The notes under the pieces were generated by a model, which saw nothing but the letters and a program-made list of their open reading frames with translations, searched no databases and was not told where the DNA came from. Below are positions 13,501-26,300 of a stretch of 64,000 bases of DNA, piece after piece (position 1 is the first letter of the stretch; every line of letters begins with the position of its first letter). This DNA is from Atrina japonica. Lineage: Eukaryota > Mollusca > Bivalvia > Pterioida > Pinnidae. The position numbers and the translations under genes were made by a program. The stretch lies in the NCBI GenBank assembly GCA_030159075.1, contig BROG01000005.1, forward strand, positions 62,001-126,000, written 5' to 3'.

Positions 13501-16500
13501 TTGTTTTACTATTGTTTTGCATTCCACGAAGAATTTTTCACTTAATTATGGAAATGTTACAAGTTTTAAGTGAAGTGCCACAAATTTGTACCTGTGCTTT
13601 CGACTGACACTAATTTTTTCTGGTCTGAAATTGGGGAAAATGTTTTCATTTTGCTATTGGGAATGGGGACCTTATACCAGACTGGCACAGTACCAAGAAA
13701 AACCCTGTGAGTATTACCTTTATGGGTTGGTCTGGGGTCAAGTTTATCTGTTTACGGGTCAAGAACAGTAGTAATGCATTTATTTATATATATAGTGGAA
13801 TCTCATTATCTTTCATTGTGGTTTTAATTTCATTTATTTCATTGTTTTCATTTATCAATGAAATTTAAACCATGATGAAATTTTACATACATTATACTAA
13901 GAATAGTAATTAGGTTCTTGTACAAAAAAGGTTCAGGTTTTTTAACGAAATTTAATGTCAACAAATTTCTTCTGGCTTTTAAAACAATGAATTTTTAAAC
14001 CCACAAATTTTCTGATTCTACAGTTTATCCAATCTCAAGTCAATCCTACACTTAGGAATAAAATATCCAAATTCAAGTCATTTCTTACTCTGATAAACAA
14101 TACATCCAAACTCAACTCAAATCTACTCCTATGAACAATATATCCAAATTCATGTCATTTCTATGAACAATGTATCCAATCTTAAGTCATTTCTACTCCT
14201 ACATGTATGAACAATATATCCAAACTCAAGTCATTTCTATTCCTATGAACAATATATCCAAACTCAATTCTACTCCTACAAACAATATATCCAAACTCAA
14301 TTCTACTCCTTCGAACAATATATCCAAACTCAAGTCATTTCTACTCCTACGAACAACATATCCAAACTCAAGTCATTTCTACTCCTATGAATAATATATC
14401 CAAACTCAAGTCATTTCTAGTCCTATGAATAATATATCCAAACTCAAGTCATTTCTAGTCCTATGAATAAGATATCCAAACTCAAACTCATTTCGACTCC
14501 TATAAACAATATATCCAAACTCAAGTCATTACTACTCTAGTGAACAATATATCCAAACTCAAGTCATTTCTACTCCTATAAACAATATATCCAAACTCAA
14601 GTCATTTCTACTCCTATGAACAATATATCCAAACTCAATTCTACTCCTACGAACAATATATCCAAACTCAAGTCATTTCTATTCCTATGAACAATATATC
14701 CAAACTCCATTCTACTCCTACGAACAATATATCTAAACTCAAGTCATTTCTACTCCTACATGTATGAACAATATATCCAAACTCAAGTCAATTCTACTCC
14801 TATGAACAATATATCCAAACTCAAGTCATTTCTACTCCTATAAACAATATATCCAAACTAAAAGTCAATTCTACTCATATGAACAATATATCCAAACTCA
14901 AGTCATTTCTACTCCTATGAACAATATATCCAAACTCAAGTCATTTCTACTCCTATAAACAATATATCCAAACTAAAAGTCAATTCTACTCCTATAAACA
15001 ATATATCTGAACACAAAGTCAATTCTACTCCTATGAACAATATGTCCAAACTAAAAGTCAATTCTACTCCTATAAACAATATATCTGAACACAAAGTCAA
15101 TTCTACTCCTATGAACAATATGTCCAAACTTGGTCATTCCTTGTCTTATGTACATTGTCATAATGATAATAGAAGAAATTTGTTCTGAGAGATTAAGCAG
15201 TCTATTGAAGACCAAAACAACAAAAATGTTGGCCATGAAAGGTAAATGAAATAGATTTTTGTTAGCCTAGTCTGTCTGAAAGAGTATCATTGAACAATAA
15301 AACTATACTACAAAAACATTTTGAATAAAAAACTTTCAAGTTAAAAGTACCACTTTTAAACAATTAATCTTATAGATTTTTTTTTATTTCAAATACATTC
15401 AAGCTTTACAGATTGTGTGCCCATGGCCAATGTAATTGTCCTTTTCTACCCACACACACAAAAGCTATTAAATTTAACTCGTCAAGCTCAAATCATTTCT
15501 GTCACATACAATTCTAATTCCTGTCTGACTAAACAGAATCAATATTTGAACTTGTAAATGATATGTTATTAGTTATGTTTTATTTACATTTTTGTTATGT
15601 TACGGCAAGCATTTGATAATTTGTACAATGATCAACCTAAGAAACACCATTGAAATGAATTGGCAATCTTTGTCACATATAAGATCATTGTAAACCATGA
15701 AGATAAGTTTATTGATTAAAATCTTGCTTTAATTTCGTAAAGTTATTCTATAAGTCAGCTGTAAAAAAATCCTATAACTTATTATCTGCTTGTTGATCGC
15801 AAGAATACCTTTCATGGGCCCTTCAAAGTATAAATCAATCATAAAGATATGTTATCTAGGCCATTATATTTAGTTTTAAAATCATTTAGTTTTTACATTG
15901 CCATATCATATCAACACAAGGGACCGATCTTCATAGACCGACTACCACTAAAGTACATAAGTTGTAATCGACTGTAGGGGACAATGTGTCTTAAAGGTCC
16001 ATGTCTTGGTAAATTGCTATCTGTATGACAACACGACTAGTTACTCATGTGACATTTCAACACAGATGTCAATTTCAAGGAATCTATTAATTAAACCAAT
16101 AACAAGACCTGTGATTGTAGGTTTTATTCCAACCTGGATTGTGGATAAATCAGTTCTTCAATTCATTTTTACCATTTATAAATACAGTGGAACCTGTCTT
16201 GAATGACCACTCTCATAAAAGACCACCTGTCTTCTGAGACCACACTCTGAAAACTACTTGGTTAAATAATCATTTAAACAAAACCTCTTGTGAGCGATCA
16301 TCTGTCTTCAGACACTACATTTCAATGACAAATGGGATGGTATCAAGACGAGTTCCACTGTACTGTTATTATACAGACAGTGGAACCTTAAAAAACAGGT
16401 ACACAGTGATAACCTTGATTACAGGACTGCTGTCAGATTTCAAACAAGATCTTCAGTGTTAGTAAAATATCATATTTCTATTCCAATAACCAATTTTCAA

Positions 16501-19500
16501 ACAGGAGTACTGAAAAGCTAGCAGTTTCATACTAGACCCTACATGTAACTTAAGCAAGCTCCCCCCTTCTCACTCTGAATATATATATATATACACACAC
16601 CACTGTTTAGCAATCGTACTTTTAAATCAAACCTTACACAAAGTGTCAGAGCAAAAATAAAAATACCATTAATTGATTTTTTTTTTCTGAATAAATGTAT
16701 AGCCATGAACTTAAGAATTTACAAGATAACTTTTTTTTTTAGTTTTCTTTACCTTTTGAGATTCATATTTAAAAAGCTGATAATGTTTTACATAAAAAGA
16801 ACAGAACAAATCCACAGGAAATCTATTCATAAACTAAAAGGAAAAATCCAGACTAACAAACCATTGCTGTAAAGAAAACCTTGTTAACATTAAACAAAAA
16901 CCTACAATTGTAAAGTTCTTTTGATTAGTAATTTCCTCCTTTGTTAAAATATGTATAATATGAATAATGAACGAAATTTTTCCAAACATTTGTTCTCCGT
17001 CTTTGTTTGCCTTTTCAATGAAGTGTTTTCCATGATTGAAGTGATTTGGAAGTTGAAAGTTTATGCATTAAAACAAGAAGTGTTTAAGAATATGACATCC
17101 AATGTTCATAAAAGCCATGTACATGTAACTTCTGTTACACTTAGTAGTTATCTATAGAATACAACTAGATAAGAGATATTTGTGAAATATCCAGCATTAA
17201 GTCTAAGTATCCGGAGGCATTTTACAATGTAGGTTATGCATTGGTTATCTCCAATATTTATCCATGTATCAATATTAATTTCTGTTTAGCAGCAAAGTTT
17301 CTGAGAAATGTGATGGTGGCCAATTTTAATGGTGGAGGAGAAAGCTTAAATGTTACAATTTACCTTGGGAAAGACTATTGTCCCTCCCTGATTCAACTGG
17401 TTAACTGACCCATGTGGTACAAAAATCATTTTGATATTTTTGGGAAGCATTTGTTAAATTACAATAAACTAGTACAAGAGTATAGGACAACATGAAAACT
17501 GTATCCATTATGTGATTTTTGACTCTTTAAGTTTTCCAAACCAATAATCATAAAGTCAGGATAAAGCCTGTGTTAAAAGTTTTATGAGCTGCTAGCTAAA
17601 GGTTCTAAAAAATGTGAAATAGACAGAAATCAACACTGATATATGCATATAACCAATGACCTTTGACCTCATATTACAAGAGGTCATCTACGTAACATGA
17701 CCAATAGGTGAATGAATTTTGACACTTTACCCTTGACATTTTGATATAAAAAATCAACAGGAACGATCCCCAACTCTTGTGTTTTAAGTTTATATCTATT
17801 ACACTAGGAGTTTGTAGATACTGAAACAAAAGTTGGAATACTGTAAACCCCTCATATTTCATGTACCCTTTAATTTTGCAAATTTGGCAATTGGTGAAAA
17901 AATCACAAAATTCAAAGGAACTGAAAATACTGGATCCCGGAATCATTTCGGTGTACAAACATAAAATTGTGAAAATTAAGGGCAGCAAAATATGAAAAAT
18001 TGCAAAAATTTTGGACAACAAAATTAAAGGGGTTTACATTAGGTAACCCTGTGACCTTTTGGTAACAAAATGAATAAATGACATTTTTACCATGGCTAAT
18101 TATCTGTTATCAAGTTTGATGTTTATCAAACAAAAATAACTAGACAATACACAATATCATTTTATATTTTAAATTGATGTATATATTTGGTATTGGTTGC
18201 TCACAGAAGAATAAGAAATGAAGCATTTGGCAAAGAAACATAAACTATGGTCTTAGTATTTTCTGAATAATTTAGGGCATAAATATTATCATAAAGAAAC
18301 ATACATGTATGCTTGCCATTTATTGATTCTGAACACATAGACAAGAAAGTTTACGGAAGTTAACATGCTGTAACTGACACATATATGGACTACGTACATT
18401 GTACATGCACCTGTTTCTACTTTTCCTACATGTATGTTCTATGGACCTGTTATGTCATTAGTACATGTATCATTGACAAACGTGTAAAAATATTACAATT
18501 AAGTTTTCAAATTAGACCTTCCTTGAGAATTTTCCACATTAAAAAAAAAAGATACAAATACATGTACGTCACTGACATATTTTCTAACCAGTATTTGCCA
18601 AAAAGATAATCTATCCTACCCAGTTAAGTTACAAAATCATATGATATTAAAGTTTGCCATATAGCTAATACTTCCATGTTACTCCATAAAATATCAAATA
18701 TGAATGGTAATATTCTTTACTTATAAGATTTCTAAAAATTCCATTTAAATTTGATAATTTTGATCCATGTTATTAATCCATTAAATATACCTATTGAAAA
18801 ATTCAATACACATATAGACTGTTGTGTATTTGATTTGATTTGATGATAAAGAACACAAAATACACTTGAATTATTACATCCCTAAAGAAACTGATAAAGT
18901 AGTATTTAAACATGTATGTCCATTTAGTTTTTGAACTACCAACTGCTCCGTATTATGTGGATTAACTTAAAGGTAAAACATTTAGTTAAATCCTATAAGC
19001 AGACCTACTGAGGCGCTTCGTAAAATGACAAAGCTCACCGAATGGGCTCTTTAAATATAGATCCGAACTTTGTGATTGAACCAAAGGTATTTGCATGTTA
19101 AATAGACCTAAGGCTTATGGGTAAGAAACCATGTTGTCATGACTGCAGATGTGTTGTAGAGAGGCCATCAGACATTGAGACTTAAGGTAGATATAGGTGT
19201 GATACCCATCCAACGGGACATTATTATAGTGGTAAGTAAATGTCATTTTTATTTGTTGATACTTCAGAAATGAAGGCATTAATGACCCATGAAACAAATC
19301 TTTCTATTGGATAAACTTTCATTCAAAAATTAATCTTAATTTAGTGACAATGGTGAACACAATGCATAGGATATATTAGATTTACGTGTAATTTCTGTAC
19401 AGACTGGAATCATTAATATCTTACTTCTGTAGTAACACTATCAGGTATAAAATCAATGTACTACAAGTAACATGATTCTGGGCCAGACAATTTATCTGAA

Positions 19501-20270
19501 ATTATTGACAATCAAATGCCACAATACAGAACAGAAAGTATCAATCTGTCTATACAGTGAAGGAGATCGAAATTTATCAAACTGTCAAATTATTATCACC
19601 ATTCTACATAAATCAAAGACACGTTTGTATAGAAATTTTTAAAGCATATAATTTTCATGAAATAAAAAAAATCGGACCCTATTTAAATTTTTTTATCTTT
19701 CACTTTGGTGCTATTTAGAAATTTAAATTTCCAGTTAAATATTACAAAATTCTCAATAAATATCTTAAAATCTATGAAAAAGATTTTATAAAAGCTTAAT
19801 TCCCCCACAACCTTAACATTTAAGCTGAGGTTATATAAATACAAGTGACCTTCCATATACAAAAACTAAACTGCATCATAATACAAAATAAAATACAGTA
19901 AAACCTGCTTTAGTGAACACCTGTGTATAAAGACCACCTGGTCATAAAGATGTTTTTTTTGCCGTCCCCAATAATACCATTTGTGCACAAATTAAGCTGT
20001 ATATAAAGACCACCTGCCTATAAAGACTGGGTTTTTTTTTGTGTCCCTAAGGCAGTCTTTATATAGAAGTTTCTCTGTATTTAATAAATACAAGTCTCTG
20101 GTTATTAGTTAGTTATTATTTTATGCCACTTTAAACAGTAAAGTCTGTCTGTCATACATACACTGTAGTTAACCACAGCCTATAATACAAGATCATCTCA
20201 AATGCAAACATAAATTATATACCCACAGCCTATATATATATATATACCGGTATATATATATATATACCGG

Positions 20271-20321
<51 letters not shown>

Positions 20322-23300
20322 TTGCAGTATCCAAATACTAAGCCTAAATCCAAACTTTGACATTTTGTAAGTAGTACAAATTTGAAGATTTGACCACTTA
20401 ACATGCTCTTTGTTCACCTGGGTGGGTGCTATAAAAGTACAAATAGAGCGTGCTGAGCCTATGACAAAGTTTAAAATCGGACAAACTTGATCTTTACAAT
20501 AAACATACATTTAAAGGACAAGATATTTGTCAACAATCAATAAGGAAAATTATGTCTCGTTAGCCTGTAGGTAAATAAACCATTTAATAGGATTTAAAAT
20601 TTCATTAACTTCATATCATCTACAAATAGCACAATCTTTATTTTCCTATTTGATTTTGACAAGGCAGCCAATTGGTTGATAAAGCACTAGTCTGTTAGAG
20701 AAAAGTTATCTACAGTCCCCAGGAATTATCTAGCAATTACATTATTGACTTAACACTTAAAAACCAGTAGTTATCATTAGTTCCTCCTTTAAACTGATAT
20801 AGGCATACAGTCTGGATAAAGGGATCATAGATATGTCTTGAACATTTTATATGTGACATTGTCATACATGTATACGGTACTACTCCAGTAATGTGTATGT
20901 CCTGCCTAATCTTAGACATAGGTTAAGAGTTTGGGTACAAACAGAAATTTTCTTCATCAATCCATTTTTGACTGATTTAATGATAGGGCTTGGACATCAG
21001 AAATGTACCTAGAGCCATTAAAAATCTGTATACTACTCCAGTAATGTTCACCAGTCTCTCAGTTTGTCTGACATAAGCCTTCTTTCTTGTCACATTTTCA
21101 TTTTGAAAAAAATTTAATACATTGAGATGATGCAATTTCATAATAAGTAAATAATAGGCTGAAATTGGAGTACAAGAGTAGAACTTATTTTGCTGCAAAT
21201 TCCACCTAAAAATCAAAGATAATACAGTTTACCCTGCCTTAACAACTCACTATTTTTAACTGCTACCTGACTTATGTGACCTACATGTATGTGAAACCCT
21301 CCCAAAGCATTTTCCTATATAACAGACCTGGTTTAAGAAACTACCTGTCTTACGTGACTAAATGACCATTATTCCTACTCCCAGTATCTGGACATGATCT
21401 TTTTTAAGCGATTTTGATATGACCACTTGTGAACATGAGTTCTCACCCTCAGAGAGATCAACTGCATAAAGACAACAAAATTATGATAGTGAAGAGGAAA
21501 GTAAGTGAATGTACATAAAAATAAATGACGATCGGATATTGGGTAACCTGAATTAAGAGACCACCTGTAATATGAAATCTTTCTTGCATCTTCCATTGAT
21601 TGGTCACTTAAAACAGGTTAGACTATATTGAAATTTACTTCAGTACTTTATAAGTCATACAATTCTCCTGTTTTATTCATCAGTTCCTAATATTAGGCCT
21701 TTTTCTGTCAAATTTGGGAAAATGCCATTGGCGACACAATTAGGAATTTTAATGTGTTGTCAAATTGGAAAAAATTGTTTGCACACAACAAACAAACATT
21801 TTGACTGGTATCATTGGTACAGAGATGGAAAAAAAATACAAAAAAATATCATAAGTTGCAATCACCTTACTAAATTATATTAATCTGGGGACAACAAAAG
21901 GGCCTGATTTTGAAGGAACATATAGCTGAACAACTAAAACTGAAGTTAAAGAATGGTTGCTAAACTCCCAAACCTAACAATTGCATCATAGGTGTATGAC
22001 ATAACCAAATCTGAGACGTGTCTCGAACAGGACACTATACATGTACAGAATTCCATATACCTGTACTGTTACAGTGTACAGCATAACCAAATGAGATATG
22101 TCTTGTACACTGTACTATACTGTACATACATGTAATTTTATCCTATGCTCCAATTTACAGCATAACTAGGTCAGAGACATGTCTTGAGCAATGAACATAC
22201 ATGTAAATATACAACTCCCATTTACTACAATGTTAAATACAACACACATTCAGAAACACTAGCCTGCCAAGCTTTGATTTCAGTGTCTAAAAACTGTACT
22301 TACATTTTGTTGAACAAAAATATGGGTAATATTAAATACAGTCACAATATATTAATAAGGCCATCTTTAAATAAAATCATTTGTTTGACATACCCTGACT
22401 ACTAGTTTTAGAGATGGGCAATTTTTTTTATTTCCCTTTAAATTTTGATATGTAAATTAGACCAAGTTTCATATTTTTTATAAAAAAAATTAAAAAAATC
22501 AATCAGGCATAAATTGTCTAAAACATTTGGCACAGGGCTTTTTAGATGGGTCAGTCAGGTCATATAAAACTACATGTATTTTCTATCTGCCTAACTTACA
22601 GGGAAACAAATACACAGTAATATGTATGTACACAAATTAATGGTACATAATTACATCACACAAAGAGACACTGTCAATGTGAATAGATATAAAATGACAT
22701 ACAGATGATACAAACAGGGACATGTTAAATAAGGTCACATTTAAAGCAGCAGTCTACATATACAGACAAACAAATATATACATGTAAACAGACATACAAA
22801 TAAATACAGCAAACAAACATATACATGTATATAAATAGACATACATGTACAAACATAAACACAGACACAAGTAAACATTGACATATGTCTGTATAAACAA
22901 ACACAGATAAATATATAATGCATATACATGTATATATAGATATATATAAGGTCACAGGACAATAGACACAAATATATCCTACTGGGAAAAAAGAAAACAA
23001 CTCAAAAATATGAGGTATGCCATACATAGGTGTACAAAAACAGACACATAATACCATGCGGAAAGAATGAGAGAGAATTTGATGTTTAAATAAAGAAACA
23101 ATAAAATTCATTGATGCATATGGTGCCAAATATTTGGTTTCATCCACTCTTCACCAAATACACAAATAAGTTTACAGTCCACCTGTTCACTCTCTTCATC
23201 AAATACAAATTTACAGTCCATGAGTCCACCCTCTTGATAAAGAACAAACAAAAGTTTACAGTCCAGTAGTCCACTCATCAAATATAAAAAAAATTAACAG

Positions 23301-26300
23301 TCCACCCTCTTGATCAAATACAAAACAACAAGTTTACAGTCCAGCAGTCCACTCAACAAACAAAACCATAAGTTTATAGTCTAACAATCCAGTCATCAAA
23401 TACAAACATACAATGTACATGTAAGATTGCAGTCCATTCTCTTCATCAAATACAAACATAAATTTACAGTCCACCCTCTTGATCATACACAAAACATCAA
23501 GTTTTCAGTTAGTGAGTCCAACAGTCCACTCATCAAATACAAAGATAAGTTTATAGTTCAGCAGTCTATCATAGAAATTATTTACACACATTATCAGATT
23601 CAGACAGTGACAATATTTGGGATTTTCTTGTCTAAGAAAGTAATGATGAAAGTGGGTGCTGATGAATTGAAGTAATAGCCTCATACAAAAACAATGTATA
23701 ATAAATATAGAAAAGATATATGTATATTAATTTCCTACTGAGAATATTATGTAGAATGATTCTGTTCTTCATTGTTAGGTTTTGAGTATTTTTATTTTAC
23801 ATATTAAAAAGAAATTAAATTTCATACATACATTGTTGTGGTTAAAAATCCCCAGAAAGAAAATATTTTTAAAGATAGACTTTAAAGTCTGTAAAATATT
23901 TATTATTCATCAAAAAGTTGATTAAAAGGTTGAAATTCACATATATTGAGTATAATGCTATTGCAAGAAAATGTTAAAACTAAAAATCTAGCCAGAACTG
24001 CAATAAATAAAATTAATTTACATCAATCTCTTGTTCCTTGGTCATTTGGTAAAGGACATATGAAACAGGTTAAAATCTAATAAAAAAATCAGTCATGTCT
24101 GCATCCTTTCAGTATAAAGTATACAAGGACACATGTTGATATTTTTTAAGAAAAAAAAAATGAAATTCAGTGTATAATTTTTAATTTATGCTAGATACAT
24201 AGATATGAAATAACAAAACCCAGAGGATTTAAATCTAATTATTTATAATATGTCAAACTTATACATGTTTGTAATTATGAAGTCAGTAAAGATTGTTGCT
24301 CATTATATATATCATGACTGGTGATTTTGGATGTACAACACACTGACAGTAGTTATTTATCATTATGTGTGGTTGAATATGTCCTTATGAAAGATTTAGA
24401 CCATGAAACAATTAGTCTTACATACAGTAGATAAAAACTGACAACAAAATAGACCATGCAAGAAATCAGAAAAATCACATTGTGACTGTGCATATATATT
24501 TTTTAACTTTGAGGAACATTATCATCATTCCAGTTTGCAATTTGTAGCACATGTACCTGTACAGGATGATAAATAGGATCCCATGGCAGCTTAACTAAAG
24601 CATTTCTGTACTCAACCAGGACTTATGTTTAATTTCTTTTGGTTTTGATATGTAGTGATAAAAAAGCTTTTTAACAACAGTGGAACCTCATCTTGAAACC
24701 ATGTCATATTTAGGACTGAAAATATTTGGTCTCGTGAACATTTCTGATTAGATAAGTCCAGATTCTGACTTATATTACCACTTTGTTGATCAGACCACTT
24801 TGAGTCAGTCAGTTAGGTGGTCTTAATAGCAAGGTTTCACAACACTCACTGTATTCATAGTAACAGGCAAGCTTAACAGAATTATTACAAATAAGATAAT
24901 TGAAGTAATGAGAAAGATAAGGGCACAAACCTGCTTACTGTTGTCAGAAGCTAAACCATGAGCCAAATGTGCTGTAAATGTACTTTTGCCAACTCCTCCT
25001 TTCCCAGATAACACAATGATTTTATGTTTTACATTAGATAATCTTTCTTTTATCTCGCCCACAGCTACAAAAGTAAGTTAACAATAATTATTTTCCATGA
25101 AAAATATGTTTGAACATGCAGATAATGGTTTTAAATCCTTTGAAATGGATGTATATACAATAGTATGGTGTATGAGCTCTGAATTAGGGTAATGCAACTG
25201 TCTTAATGATGTTACAATACCTATCAACATCAGCTGTGTGGTTTGCAGACTTCCATGTCAACAGTTTGTTGCATATGAGTATATGTGACTTTTAGCCTCA
25301 GGAAAATATAAATGTATAAATAAATAAATCTATTTCTAAAAATAAATTCAAAATTCTATACGTATATCAGTACCTGTAGTATAGTTTTATAAGTATATCA
25401 GTCCCCATAAAGGTTTTCTGGTCCTTACTTATTATGATGATATGGAGTAGTATTACAACAAAAATCAGTTCTTTAGGAATTTATCCTTATTTTTCTCCCA
25501 TACTATATTTCTTTATCAATAGTTTAACTCAAAAGTTTATAGATCTACCAAGGTAAATTGACATACACATGTATTTACAAAATCAAAAAGTTTAAACTAA
25601 ATCATAACATGAGTGATAAGGTACTTGTCAGCACAAAAACATTAGAGCTACAATAATGAATCAGAGCAAGGCAAAATGTTTTACCTGTACATCTCTTTTT
25701 TGAAAATAGAAAGTATTGTTTAGGTTTATGACAGACCACAGATGTGTCACTTTACCTTGGTAGACCTATACTTTTATCTTCCAGTGGTAAACATTTAATG
25801 ACTGAAAAATTGATAAGTGAGGTAAGGAGAGATATGTGGTTCTAAACAAAATAATATATGTTTACCATGCTGTCCATCTTTCAGAGAAAGTGAAAATACT
25901 TTTGAACAATTATAATCTCATGCAATTTTCAAGAAAAAATAAACTTTTTAAATGATATCACAAGCATTAATTATTTTCTAAAAGCATATAAACCCCATTT
26001 TTATTGTGCGCATCTAATTACTACACATGTAGATAGTGAATAGTGCCCTATTGATCATCTTGAATTATTAACTCACCAGGATCAAGTCCCTTTGGTTGAC
26101 TTGCACATATATTTTGGTTTGGACAACCTTGACATGCTCCTTCCTTACCAGCCTTTTCACTGGATGTACCTGGACAGTCTTTAAAAGAAAATTTATATCA
26201 CAATTAACAGAAACATGACAATGTCACCCTCTTTTCTTATCTATTAAAGCAAATGTGCTCATATTCTGAATTTAAAAAAAATGTGTCATTCTGTGTGGAA

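Noticed and set aside
17674..18021. 115-codon minus-strand frame
   Set aside because: Runs across a TIR element, is AT-driven and hydrophobic, and resembles no family.
22725..23147. 140-codon Cys/Tyr/Val-rich minus-strand frame
   Set aside because: Arises from cryptically simple ACATACA/TACATGTA sequence.
24823..25062. Stand-alone 79-codon P-loop protein
   Set aside because: It is NUBP1 exon 3 read through into intron 3.
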